64,000 nt of DNA from NCBI RefSeq assembly GCF_009755665.1, contig NZ_CP046622.1, positions 248,001 to 312,000 of the forward strand, in the 5' to 3' direction. The notes beneath the pieces are model-generated. The model was not told the DNA's origin. It saw only the letters and a list, made by a program, of their open reading frames with translations, and ran no database searches. Shown here piece after piece: positions 54,096-64,000 of this stretch. The first letter of the stretch is position 1, and each line of letters starts with the position of its first letter. Made by a program: the position numbers and the translations under genes. The DNA is from Variovorax paradoxus (lineage in GTDB: Bacteria > Pseudomonadota > Gammaproteobacteria > Burkholderiales > Burkholderiaceae_C).

Positions 54096-55697
54096 ATGAG
54101 CGCCGCGCCCCACGCGATTGGTGCCCTGCCGGGCGGCAGCGGCGCACTCGCGCTCGACACCTACGAGCTGACCAAGCGCTTCGGCGCCTTCACCGCGATG
54201 GACCGCGTGACGATGCGCGTGGAACCCGGCACGGTGCATGCGCTGCTCGGCGAGAACGGCGCGGGCAAGAGCACGCTGGTGAAATGCGTGGCCGGCTTCC
54301 AGCGCGCGGAAGAAGGCAGCATCCTGATCGACGGGCGCGAGCAGGACATTGCCAATCCCATCGTGGCGCGTGCGCTGGGCATCGGCATGGTCTACCAGCA
54401 CTTCACGCTGGCGCCGGGCATGACGGTGGCGGAGAACCTGCTGCTCGCGGGCGGCAAGACGCCCGCGCTGATCGACTGGAAAGCCAAGCGCGCAGAGCTG
54501 AAGGAGTTTCTCGCGACCACGCCCTTCAGTCTCGACCTGGACGCGCGGCCTTCGGAGCTTGCCGCGGGCGAAAAACAGAAGCTCGAGCTTCTCAAGCAGC
54601 TGTACTTGAAGCCGCGGCTCCTGATCCTCGATGAGCCGACCTCGGTGCTGACGCCGCAGGAGGCGGACGAGGTGCTGGGCCATGTGCGGGAGTTCGCGCG
54701 CAGCGGTTTGTGCACCGTGCTCATCATCACGCACAAGTTTCGCGAGGTCATGGCCTATGCGGACGGCGTGACGGTGCTGCGCCGCGGCAAGGCGGTACAC
54801 CATTGCCGCGTGACGGACACGAGCCCGGCACGGTTGGCAGGGGCCATGATGGGCGGCGAGGATGCTGAGGCTTCTTCCTCCGCACCGGCTGCATTGCCCG
54901 CTGCCAGAAAGCCCGTGTCCGCTGCGGCGCCCATTGCATTGAAGGTCGAAGGCCTCCGGGCCCAGGGCGACCGGGGCACCTTGGCGCTGCACGACCTGGC
55001 ACTTTCGGTGCGCGCGGGCGAAATCCTCGGCGTGGCGGGCGTCTCGGGCAACGGGCAGCGCGAGCTGGTCGAGGCACTGGTCGGGCAGCGTCCGCGGCTT
55101 GCCGGGAAGGTGAGCGTCATGGGCCAACCATACAGCGCACGGCGCGGAGAGAACCGAAGCCTCAAGGTGCGCAGCCTGCCCGAGGAGCCGCTGCGCAACG
55201 CGTGCGTGGGCGATCTCAGCGTGGCAGAGAACATGGCGCTTCGTGATTTCGACAGGCCGCCTTTGTCGCGAGGCGGGGTGCTGAACTATCCCTTCTGGCG
55301 CAACCGGGCGCGCGAGTGGATCGCCGAATACGGCGTGAAGACGCAGGGTGAGGGCGCGCCGATTCGCAGCCTTTCAGGCGGGAACGTGCAGCGCGCCGTA
55401 CTGGCGCGCGAACTCGCAGGCGACATCAATGTGCTGATTGCGGCCAACCCGGTGTTTGGGCTCGACTTTGCGGCCGTGGCCGAGATTCACGAACGCATCG
55501 TGCAGGTACGCGAGAAGGGCGGGGCAGTGCTGCTCATCAGCGAAGACCTCGACGAACTGCTGGAACTGGCCGACCGCATCGTCGTGATGAGCGAAGGGCG
55601 CATCGTGTTCGAGACTTCGGCTGAGGGCGCTGAGAGGCACGTGATCGGGGCGCACATGGGTGGCGGGCATCATGAGCCGTTGGAGGCTGTGGCATGA
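54096..55697 (+). CDS. ABC transporter ATP-binding protein (two-domain, YufO type), importer 2
   Basis: 533 residues with two ATPase domains. The first has Walker A LLGENGAGKST, Q-loop VYQHFTLAPGM and Walker B LLILDEPTS. The second has the altered P-loop GVSGNGQREL, signature LSGGNVQR and ISEDLDELLEL. Degenerate second domains are normal in this sugar/nucleoside type. I chose the ATG at 54096 (MSAAPHAIG), 7 bp after the hydrolase stop. It powers importer 2. Confidence 0.93.
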   Translation: MSAAPHAIGALPGGSGALALDTYELTKRFGAFTAMDRVTMRVEPGTVHALLGENGAGKSTLVKCVAGFQRAEEGSILIDGREQDIANPIVARALGIGMVYQHFTLAPGMTVAENLLLAGGKTPALIDWKAKRAELKEFLATTPFSLDLDARPSELAAGEKQKLELLKQLYLKPRLLILDEPTSVLTPQEADEVLGHVREFARSGLCTVLIITHKFREVMAYADGVTVLRRGKAVHHCRVTDTSPARLAGAMMGGEDAEASSSAPAALPAARKPVSAAAPIALKVEGLRAQGDRGTLALHDLALSVRAGEILGVAGVSGNGQRELVEALVGQRPRLAGKVSVMGQPYSARRGENRSLKVRSLPEEPLRNACVGDLSVAENMALRDFDRPPLSRGGVLNYPFWRNRAREWIAEYGVKTQGEGAPIRSLSGGNVQRAVLARELAGDINVLIAANPVFGLDFAAVAEIHERIVQVREKGGAVLLISEDLDELLELADRIVVMSEGRIVFETSAEGAERHVIGAHMGGGHHEPLEAVA

Positions 55698-55808
55698 GTG
55701 CTCTGCTGTTCATCGGAAGGCCGCACACCGGGCTCAAAGGTGGAGTGTTTGCCCCTGTGCATCCCGCCGATCGCCGCACCCGCGCCCTCTGAACAAGTGA
55801 GCAACAAC

Positions 55809-56480
55809 ATGCGCATAGAAGAAGCCATTCCCTTCCCCTACGAGTTCGAGATCAAGAAAGCTGCCCTGGTCCTCATCGACATGCAGCGCGACTTCATCGA
55901 ACCCGGCGGCTTCGGTGAAACGCTGGGCAACGACGTGTCCCTGCTCGAAGCGATCGTTCCTGCCACAAAAGCGGCGTTGCAGGCCTGGCGGGAAACCGGC
56001 GGCCTCGTGGTGCACACGCGGGAGGCGCACAAGCCCGATCTTTCCGATTGCCCGCCCGCCAAGCGCAGCCGCGGCAACCCGGCGTTGCGCATCGGCGACG
56101 AAGGCCCGATGGGCCGCATCCTTGTGGCGGGCGAACCGGGCAACCAGATCATCGATGCGCTGGCGCCGGTCGAAGGCGAAATCGTCATCGACAAGCCCGG
56201 CAAGGGCGCGTTCTACGCCACCGGCCTGCACGAACTGCTGCAAGCGCGCGGCATTACGCACCTGCTGTTCGGCGGGGTGACCACCGAGGTCTGCGTGCAG
56301 ACCAGCATGCGCGAAGCCAACGACCGCGGCTACGACTGCCTTCTGCTCGAAGACTGCACCGAGAGCTACTTTCCGGCCTTCAAGGCAGCCACGCTCGACA
56401 TGGTTCGCGCCCAGGGCGGCATCGTCGGCTGGACCGCGCCAAGCAGGGCGCTGCTGGCTGCGCTTCGCGGTGGGCAATGA
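55809..56480 (+). CDS. Isochorismatase-family amidohydrolase, paralogue of the biuret hydrolase
   Basis: 223 residues. Triad D24 (VLIDMQRDF), K129 ([10 protein letters not shown]), C162 (TTEVCVQTS), with Q202 (AQGG). About half the residues match the protein at 53387 by eye; the differences cluster in the substrate-loop region and the C-terminus ([10 protein letters not shown] against [10 protein letters not shown]). It may act one step earlier, for example on triuret, or on another ureide. The ATG at 55809 is chosen; it overlaps the GntR gene start by ATGA. Confidence 0.85.
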   Translation: MRIEEAIPFPYEFEIKKAALVLIDMQRDFIEPGGFGETLGNDVSLLEAIVPATKAALQAWRETGGLVVHTREAHKPDLSDCPPAKRSRGNPALRIGDEGPMGRILVAGEPGNQIIDALAPVEGEIVIDKPGKGAFYATGLHELLQARGITHLLFGGVTTEVCVQTSMREANDRGYDCLLLEDCTESYFPAFKAATLDMVRAQGGIVGWTAPSRALLAALRGGQ

Positions 56481-57250
56481 CAGCGACTAATATTCCCCAC
56501 GTGCCTACTGTTCGTTCCCGCTCCGCCTCGCCCGTACCCGCCGTCCCCGCCGCCGGCGAAACCGCTTTTCGCACCCGCGCCGACGAGGTGTACGCGCAGC
56601 TCAAGCGCGACGTGGCCGATTTCATTCTTGTGCCGGGCGACCGCTTCACCGAGAACGAGATCAGCGAGCGGCTCGGGGTTTCGCGCACGCCGGTGCGGCA
56701 GGCGCTTTTCCGCCTTCAGCAAGAGGGCTTTGTCGAGGTGCTGTTCCGCAGCGGCTGGCGCGTGCTGCCGTTCGACTTCGACCAGTTCGAGCAGCTTTAC
56801 GACCTGCGCATGGTGCTCGAGACCACGGCCGTGCATCGCCTTTGCGAGGCGGATCGCCGCGTCGACCGCAGCCTGCTCGAGGCACTGGCCGACATCTGGC
56901 TCGTGCCCGCGGCCCAGCGCAGCAGCGACACCGCCCAGGTGGCGCAATGGGACGAGGCTTTTCACTGCTCGCTGGTGGCCGCCGCAGGCAACGCCGAGAT
57001 GGCGCGCGTGCACGGCGACGTGACCGAACGCATCCGCATCATCCGCCGCCTCGACTTCACGCAGCAGCCGCGCATCGATGCCACCTACGACGAGCACGCC
57101 AAGATCCTGAAGGCCGTTCGCTCCAACCGCGGCGACCAGGCCGCAATGCTGCTGCGCGCGCACATCGAGACCAGCCAGGCCGAGGTGCGCAAGATCACGC
57201 TGCACCAGGTGCACCTGGCGCGGCATGCCGGAAAGACGGCGCCGCGCTGA
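56477..57250 (+). CDS. GntR-family (FCD domain) transcriptional repressor
   Basis: 257 residues. A variable N-terminal tail of about 30 residues is followed by the winged helix-turn-helix ([20 protein letters not shown], then [20 protein letters not shown]) and a helical FCD ligand-binding domain with metal-type histidines ([23 protein letters not shown]). It is the last gene of the cluster, coupled to the second hydrolase. It is the obvious candidate to bind the CTTG-N4-CAAG sites at 45407 and 50238 and to sense a ureide. Confidence 0.92.
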   Translation: MTATNIPHVPTVRSRSASPVPAVPAAGETAFRTRADEVYAQLKRDVADFILVPGDRFTENEISERLGVSRTPVRQALFRLQQEGFVEVLFRSGWRVLPFDFDQFEQLYDLRMVLETTAVHRLCEADRRVDRSLLEALADIWLVPAAQRSSDTAQVAQWDEAFHCSLVAAAGNAEMARVHGDVTERIRIIRRLDFTQQPRIDATYDEHAKILKAVRSNRGDQAAMLLRAHIETSQAEVRKITLHQVHLARHAGKTAPR

Positions 57251-57263
57251 AGCGGGGCCGCGG

Positions 57264-58067
57264 CTACAGCGTGAAGTCGTAGTCGACCGTGATCGGCGCG
57301 TGGTCGCTGAACTTGATGGTCTTGTAGATCTGCTCGTTGCGCGCCAGCGCGCCGAGCGCCGGCGTGGCCAGGTGGTAGTCGAGCCGCCATCCCACGTTGT
57401 TGGCATAGGCCTGGCCGCGGTTGCTCCACCAGGTGTAGGCCTCGGCCGTGGTCTCGGGCTTGAGCATGCGGTACACGTCCACCAGGCCCGCGCCGTCGGT
57501 GCCGGCGTCCAGCAGGCGGGTCATCCAGGCGCGTTCCTCGGGCAGGAAGCCGCTGTTCTTCTGGTTGCCGCGCCAGTTCTTGAGGTCGATTTCCTTGTGC
57601 GCGATGTTGATGTCGCCGCAGAGGATGAACTCGCGCTCTTTCTTGAGCGCAATCAGGTGCGGGAAGAAGCCCTTCAGGAAGCGGAACTTGGCCTCCTGCC
57701 GTTCCTCGCCCGAGCTGCCGCTCGGAAAGTAGCAGCTGATGATCGAGAGCTTGCGCTCGGGCGTGTCGAAGCGCAGCTCGAGATACCGGCCTTCGGCGTC
57801 GAATTCGGTGTCGCCCCAGCCCACGACCACGGCGCTTGGCGCGTGCCTTGTGTAGATGGCGGTGCCGGCGTAGCCTTTTTTCTCGGCAAAGTGGAAATAG
57901 CCCTTGAGACCGGCCATTTCTTCGAACCGGCCTTCGATGTCGCTGGCCTGCACCCGGATCTCCTGCATGCAAATACAATCCGGCGCAAGTTCGGCCACCC
58001 AGTCCGCCACCCCTTTCGTGGCGGCCGAACGCAGGCCATTGAGATTGAGGCTGGTCAGTTTGAACAC
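57264..58067 (-). CDS. Exodeoxyribonuclease III
   Basis: 267 residues of the ExoIII/AP-endonuclease family, acting in base-excision repair. LTSLNLNGLRSAATKG, CMQEIRVQASD (metal glutamate), ILCGDINIAHKEIDLKNW and the C-terminal FSDHAPITVDYDF histidine are all present. It has a GTG start at 58067 (VFKLTSLNLNG), only 12 bp from the divergent pyrE ATG. Both xthA and exoA are used for such genes, so I leave the symbol empty. Confidence 0.94.
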   Translation of the reverse strand: MFKLTSLNLNGLRSAATKGVADWVAELAPDCICMQEIRVQASDIEGRFEEMAGLKGYFHFAEKKGYAGTAIYTRHAPSAVVVGWGDTEFDAEGRYLELRFDTPERKLSIISCYFPSGSSGEERQEAKFRFLKGFFPHLIALKKEREFILCGDINIAHKEIDLKNWRGNQKNSGFLPEERAWMTRLLDAGTDGAGLVDVYRMLKPETTAEAYTWWSNRGQAYANNVGWRLDYHLATPALGALARNEQIYKTIKFSDHAPITVDYDFTL

Positions 58068-58079
58068 AAGGAAATTCCG

Positions 58080-58763
58080 ATGGCTGTAGATGGTGTGGAA
58101 AGCAGTTCGGTTGCGCAGGATTTCGTCCAGTTCGCACTCGACTCCGGCGTGCTGCGCTTCGGCGAGTTCAAGACCAAGGCCGGCCGCCTGAGCCCCTACT
58201 TCTTCAATTCGGGTCTCTTCGACGACGGCGCCAAGATCGCGCGTCTGGCCGGATTCTATGCAGACCGGCTGATCGAAAGCGGTGTCGAGTTCGACATGAT
58301 CTTCGGCCCGGCCTACAAGGGCATTCCGCTGGGCGCCACGGTGGCGGCCGAACTGGCGCGCCGGGGCCGCAATTACCCCTTTGCCTACAACCGCAAGGAA
58401 GCCAAGGCCCACGGCGAGGGCGGCAACCTGGTGGGTGCGCCGCTCAAGGGCCGCGTGCTCATCGTCGACGACGTGATGTCGGCCGGCACCGCGGTGCGCG
58501 AATCGATTGCGGCCATCGAAGCCGCCGGCGCCACCCCGCACGCGGTGTCCATTGCCCTCGACCGGCAGGAGAAGGCCACCGAAAACGGCGTGGACGTGGA
58601 CCACAGCGCCGTGCAGTACGTGCGCAACCAGCTGGGCCTGCAGGTGGTGGCCATTGCCACGCTCGACGACCTCTTGAACTACCTGTCGGGCAACGCCGCC
58701 GCCGACCTGGGTGCGCATCGCGAGCGCGTTCTTGCCTACCGCGCCCGCTATGGCGCTCACTGA
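58080..58763 (+). CDS. pyrE: Orotate phosphoribosyltransferase
   Basis: 227 residues. LRFGEFKTKAGRLSPYFFNS, then FGPAYKGIPLG, AYNRKEAKAHGEGG and the PRPP-binding motif VLIVDDVMSAGTAVRE are standard for PyrE, the fifth step of pyrimidine synthesis. AAGGAAA ahead of the ATG is the ribosome site and lies on the other strand from the start of the exonuclease gene. The next gene begins 10 bp after its stop. Confidence 0.96.
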   Translation: MAVDGVESSSVAQDFVQFALDSGVLRFGEFKTKAGRLSPYFFNSGLFDDGAKIARLAGFYADRLIESGVEFDMIFGPAYKGIPLGATVAAELARRGRNYPFAYNRKEAKAHGEGGNLVGAPLKGRVLIVDDVMSAGTAVRESIAAIEAAGATPHAVSIALDRQEKATENGVDVDHSAVQYVRNQLGLQVVAIATLDDLLNYLSGNAAADLGAHRERVLAYRARYGAH

Positions 58764-58773
58764 GGCCATCGCC

Positions 58774-59460
58774 ATGCCCGTGCGCAAGTTCGACCAGCCG
58801 GCCCGGCCGTTCGCCACAGCGGTGTTGCTGCTGCTGCCGCTCGCGGCGGCGCTGTTGCCCATGGCGGTGCCGGCACAGCCCGCGCCGGCGCCGGCTGCCA
58901 TCTACTCCTGCACCGACGCCCGTGGCCGCACGCTCACGGCGGACCGGCCGATTGCCGAATGCAGCGATCGCGAGCAGCGCGAGCTCGGCCCGAGCGGCAC
59001 CACGCGCCGCAAGATCGAGCCGACCTACACCGCGCGCGAACTGGCCGAGCGCGAAGACCGGGCCCGCGAGGCCGCGTTGCAGGCCGCGCGCCTCATCGAC
59101 GAGCGCCGGCGCGAGCGTGCCTTGCTGGTGCGCTACCCCAACGTGACCGTGCACGAGCGGGAGCGCAAGGAGGCGCTGGTGCAGATCGATGCGGTGATCC
59201 AGGCCGCGCAGAAGCGCCTGGCCGAACTCGCCGAAGACCGCAAGAAGATCGACGAGGAGCTTGAGTTCTACAAGCACGACATCAGCAAGGCGCCGGGCGC
59301 GGTGCGCCGCAAGCTCGAGGACAACGCGCAGAGCGCGGCGGTGCAGAACCGCTTCATCGGCGAGCAGGAAGACGAGAAGAAGCGCGTGAACGCGCGCTTC
59401 GACGAAGAGCGCGCGCGCCTCAAACAGATCTGGTCGCCCCAAAACGGCGGCGGCAAGTAG
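58774..59460 (+). CDS. DUF4124-type secreted coiled-coil protein
   Basis: 228 residues from the ATG at 58774, which has GAGG 8 bp upstream; 58750 is an in-frame alternative. A signal peptide (ending near VPAQP) is followed by IYSCTDARGRTLTADRPIAE, a DUF4124-like segment, then a long charged coiled coil (about 85-228, rich in Arg/Glu). Function unknown; probably periplasmic. It follows pyrE closely and converges on gatB. Confidence 0.82.
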   Translation: MPVRKFDQPARPFATAVLLLLPLAAALLPMAVPAQPAPAPAAIYSCTDARGRTLTADRPIAECSDREQRELGPSGTTRRKIEPTYTARELAEREDRAREAALQAARLIDERRRERALLVRYPNVTVHERERKEALVQIDAVIQAAQKRLAELAEDRKKIDEELEFYKHDISKAPGAVRRKLEDNAQSAAVQNRFIGEQEDEKKRVNARFDEERARLKQIWSPQNGGGK

Positions 59461-59481
59461 CCCCGCCGCCGTAGGGGCCGG

Positions 59482-60972
59482 TCAGGCCAGCTTGGCCTTG
59501 AGCAGTTCGGTGACCTGAGCGGGGTTCGCCTTGCCGCCGCTCGCCTTCATCACCTGGCCCACGAGGCCGTTCAGGGCCTTTTCCTTGCCGGCGCGGTACT
59601 CTTCGACGTTCTTCTGGTTCTTGGCAATCACCTCGTCCAGGATCTTGTCGAGCGCGCCGGTGTCGTTCATCGGCTTCAGGTCCTTGGCTTCGATGATGGC
59701 GTCGACATCGCTGCCGTCGCCAGTCCAGAGCGCATCGAACACCTGGCGCGCCGCGTTGTTGGGCAGCGTGCCGTCGGCAACGCGTTGCACCAGCTGGGCC
59801 AGCTGCTGCGCGGTGACGGGCGCGGCTTCGATGCCGATTTCCTGCGCGTTCAGGCGGCGCGCCATTTCGCCGGTGATCCAGTTGCTTGCGAGCTTGGGGG
59901 TTGCGCCGGCCTTCACCGCGTCGTCGAAATAGCGGGCGAGCGCCGGGCTCTGCGTGAGCTGCGTCGCGTCGTATTCCGACATGCCGTGATCGCGCACATA
60001 GCGCTCGGCCATGGCGCGCGGCAGCTCGGGCATGGTGGCACGCACCCGCTCGATCCAGTCGGCGGCGATGACCAGCGGCGGCAGGTCCGGATCGGGGAAG
60101 TAGCGGTAGTCGGCCGAGTCTTCCTTGGCGCGCATCGCACGCGTCTCGCCCGTGTCGGGGTTGAACAGCACGGTGGCCTGTTCGACCTTGCGGCCGTCCT
60201 CGATCTCCTCGATCTGCCAGCGGATCTCGTAGTCGATCGCCTGCTGCATGAACTTGAAGCTGTTCAGGTTCTTGATCTCGCGCCGCGTGCCGAGTTTTTC
60301 GCCGGGCCTGCGCACCGACACGTTGGCGTCGCAGCGGAAGCTGCCTTCCTGCATGTTGCCGTCGCAGATGCCGATCCACGTGACGATCTTGTACAGCTCG
60401 CGCGCATAGGCCACGGCCTCCGCGGTGGAGCGCATGTCGGGCTCGGTCACGATTTCGAGCAGCGGCGTGCCGGCGCGGTTCAGGTCGATGCCGCTCTGGC
60501 CGATGAAGTCCTCGTGCAGCGACTTGCCGGCGTCTTCTTCGAGGTGGGCGCGCACCAGGCGCACCGTCTTCTTTTCTTCGCCCAGGAAGAACGACACCGA
60601 ACCGCCTTGCACCACCGGAATTTCGAACTGGCTGATCTGGTAGCCCTTGGGCAGGTCGGGGTAGAAGTAGTTCTTGCGCGCGAACACGCTGCGCGGCGCA
60701 ATGTGCGAGCCGAGCGCCAGGCCCAGCTTGATGGCGCGTTCGACCGCGCCCTTGTTCATCACGGGCAGCGTGCCGGGCAGTGCCAGATCGACCGCGCAGG
60801 CCTGCGTGTTGGGCTCCGCGCCAAAGGCGGTGGAGGCGCGGCTGAAGATCTTGCTCGCGGTCGACAGCTGGGCGTGCGTCTCGAAGCCGATGATGACTTC
60901 ATAGCCGCGGACCAGCGGGCCGGTCGGACGGCCTTGTTGTTGTGCTTCGAAGGTGTTCACTGTCTCGCTCAT
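59482..60972 (-). CDS. gatB: Asp-tRNA(Asn)/Glu-tRNA(Gln) amidotransferase subunit B
   Basis: 496 residues. The catalytic kinase domain has [32 protein letters not shown] and [18 protein letters not shown]; the C-terminal YqeY-like tail follows. GatB activates the misacylated tRNA and takes ammonia from GatA. It starts 1 bp after the gatA stop. The AdT complex means the organism makes Gln-tRNA and/or Asn-tRNA indirectly. Confidence 0.97.
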   Translation of the reverse strand: MSETVNTFEAQQQGRPTGPLVRGYEVIIGFETHAQLSTASKIFSRASTAFGAEPNTQACAVDLALPGTLPVMNKGAVERAIKLGLALGSHIAPRSVFARKNYFYPDLPKGYQISQFEIPVVQGGSVSFFLGEEKKTVRLVRAHLEEDAGKSLHEDFIGQSGIDLNRAGTPLLEIVTEPDMRSTAEAVAYARELYKIVTWIGICDGNMQEGSFRCDANVSVRRPGEKLGTRREIKNLNSFKFMQQAIDYEIRWQIEEIEDGRKVEQATVLFNPDTGETRAMRAKEDSADYRYFPDPDLPPLVIAADWIERVRATMPELPRAMAERYVRDHGMSEYDATQLTQSPALARYFDDAVKAGATPKLASNWITGEMARRLNAQEIGIEAAPVTAQQLAQLVQRVADGTLPNNAARQVFDALWTGDGSDVDAIIEAKDLKPMNDTGALDKILDEVIAKNQKNVEEYRAGKEKALNGLVGQVMKASGGKANPAQVTELLKAKLA

Positions 60973-60973
60973 T

Positions 60974-62457
60974 TCAGAAGCCCTCCGGCGTGCGCATGTG
61001 CCAGTCGGTGGCTTGCTGGAAGCGGTGCGCTGCGCCGAGCAGCTTCGCTTCGCCGAAGTAGTTGCCGATCAGCTGCAGGCCGACGGGCATGCCCGCATCG
61101 AAGCCCGCGGGCACGCTCATGCCGGGCAGGCCGGCCAGCGACGCGGGCAGCGTGAAGATGTCTGCGAGGTAGTCGGCAACGGGGTCGTCCCCATGCTCGC
61201 CGATCTTCCAGGCGGTGGTCGGCGCGGCGGGGCCGGCGATCACGTCGCACTGCTTGAAGGCCTGCTGAAAGTCGTCGGCGATCATGCGGCGCACCTTTTG
61301 CGCCTGCAGGTAGTAGGCGTCGTAGTAGCCGTGCGAGAGCACGTAGGTGCCGATCATGATGCGGCGCTTCACCTCGTCGCCAAAGCCTTCGGCGCGCGTG
61401 CGCTCGTACATGTCGCCCAGGTCCTTGTACTGCTTGGCGCGGTGGCCGAACTTCACGCCGTCGAAGCGGCTCAGGTTGCTCGACGCCTCGGCCGCGGCCA
61501 GGATGTAGTACACGGGAATCGACAGTTCGGTGCGCGGCAGGCTCACTTCGACGCGCTTGGCGCCGAGCTTCTCGTATTGCGCCAGCGCCGCATCGACGGC
61601 GGCGCGCACGCCGGGCGCCACGCCTTCGCCGAAGAACTCCTTCGGCACGCCGATGCGCAGGCCCTCGAGCGAGTCGTTCAGCGAGCGGCTGAAGTCTTCG
61701 GCGGGCTTGTCGAGCGAGGTGGAGTCGCGGTCCAGGTCGGGGCCGCAGAAGGCCGACAGCAGCAGCGCGCAGTCTTCGGCCGAGCGGGCCATGGGGCCGG
61801 CCTGGTCGAGGCTCGATGCGAACGCCACCATGCCGTAGCGCGAGGCGCGGCCGTACGTGGGCTTGATGCCGGTGATGCCGCAGAACGAGGCCGGCTGGCG
61901 GATCGAGCCGCCGGTGTCGGTGCCGGTGGCCGCAGGGGCCAGGCGGGCCGCCACGGCCGCGGCGCTGGCGCCCGAGGAGCCGCCCGGAATGCGCTCGCGG
62001 TTCCAGGGGTTTTGCACCGGCACGGCCTTGTCGTGGCCCACGGCGGGCACGGCCACGTTCTCGTTGGCCGAGCCCATGGCGAACTCGTCGCAGCTCAGCT
62101 TGCCGAGGGTGACTGCGCCGGCTTCGGCCAGGCGGCGCACCACGGTGGCATCGAAGGGCGAACGGTAGCCCGCGAGCATCTTCGAGCCGGCGGTGGTGGC
62201 GAAATCGGTGGTGACGAAGATGTCCTTGTGCGCAATCGGCACGCCGGCCAGTGCCGGGGCGTTGCCGGTGGCAAGCTGCGCGTCGGCCGCACGGGCCTGG
62301 GCCAGCGTGACTTCCTCGTTCACATCCACAAAGGTGCCGAGCGATTCGTGGGACTTCATGCGGCCCAGAAAGGCCTGGGACGCCTCGACCGCCGAAACCT
62401 GGCGGTCGGCCAATGCCTTGGCCAGGGCGACCACGCCCATTTGATGCAATTCGCCGC

Positions 62458-62461
<4 letters not shown>
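60974..62461 (-). CDS. gatA: Asp-tRNA(Asn)/Glu-tRNA(Gln) amidotransferase subunit A
   Basis: 495 residues, amidase-signature glutaminase subunit. K79 (PIAHKDIF), [14 protein letters not shown] and [13 protein letters not shown] hold the Ser-cisSer-Lys set. It releases ammonia from glutamine for GatB. The ATG overlaps the gatC stop (62458-62461). It shares the amidase fold with AtzF at 45435 but differs in context and C-terminus. Confidence 0.97.

Positions 62462-64000
<1,539 letters not shown>

Noticed and set aside
55694..55792. 32-codon reading frame overlapping the ATPase stop by ATGA
   Set aside because: No ribosome site beyond the overlap, no recognisable composition or family; probably just the leader between the ATPase and second hydrolase genes.

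Overview
The window is a 64 kb, high-GC, densely coding stretch of a bacterial chromosome. Gene content and order point to a betaproteobacterium of the Comamonadaceae, most likely Variovorax or a close relative. The supporting signs are a TorF-type porin–glnK–amtB trio, gatCAB divergent from mreB, Bug-type solute-binding proteins scattered through a catabolic operon, and dispersed intergenic repeats. I see no rRNA, tRNA, CRISPR array, transposase or prophage gene. The longest gene-free stretches are under 250 bp.

Layout. 1-6 kb: an MFS transporter and comM on the minus strand, then a porin–glnK–amtB ammonium unit behind a good sigma-54 promoter match. 6-18 kb: housekeeping and metabolic genes (SMP-30 lactonase, a LysR regulator, glycolate oxidase glcDEF, glutathione peroxidase, a DMT exporter, lplT, alr). 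18.4-30.8 kb: one long minus-strand catabolic operon for homoprotocatechuate (3,4-dihydroxyphenylacetate) meta-cleavage, led by hpaR. Its ring-cleavage enzyme is a two-subunit LigAB-type dioxygenase, it contains two orphan Bug binding proteins, and it ends in an IlvD / class II aldolase / ketopantoate-reductase-like tail. 30.9-35.7 kb: radA, a lipoprotein, rdgC, ilvE and a small zinc protein. 35.8-42.8 kb: a minus-strand unit of ketosynthase, ketosynthase-like chain-length factor and flavin halogenase-like protein, joined by overlapping codons to a response regulator, then a histidine kinase and an O-antigen-ligase-like protein. It resembles a reduced aryl-polyene/xanthomonadin-type locus. 42.9-45.2 kb: ampG-like transporter and an M48 peptidase. 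45.4-57.3 kb: the most interesting region, described below. 57.3-64 kb: exodeoxyribonuclease III, pyrE, a coiled-coil protein, gatBAC and the start of mreB.

The 45.4-57.3 kb cluster encodes allophanate hydrolase (AtzF), an AtzH-like DUF3225 protein that keeps both residues reported as catalytic, two isochorismatase-family hydrolases (one a strong candidate biuret hydrolase), two unrelated ABC importers and a terminal GntR repressor. I read it as a uptake-and-mineralisation system for linear urea oligomers (biuret, possibly triuret or a carboxylated relative) used as nitrogen source. It has two sigma-54 promoters (45386-45401 and 50216-50231). Each is followed, at exactly the same distance, by a CTTG-N4-CAAG palindrome over the expected start of transcription. 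This suggests NtrC/sigma-54 activation on nitrogen limitation combined with GntR repression lifted by the substrate. The promoter/operator pairing and the gene combination are the main findings here.

Starts were chosen by hand from Shine-Dalgarno sites, family start points and stop/start overlaps. Family assignments rest on motifs read by eye; no database search was run.
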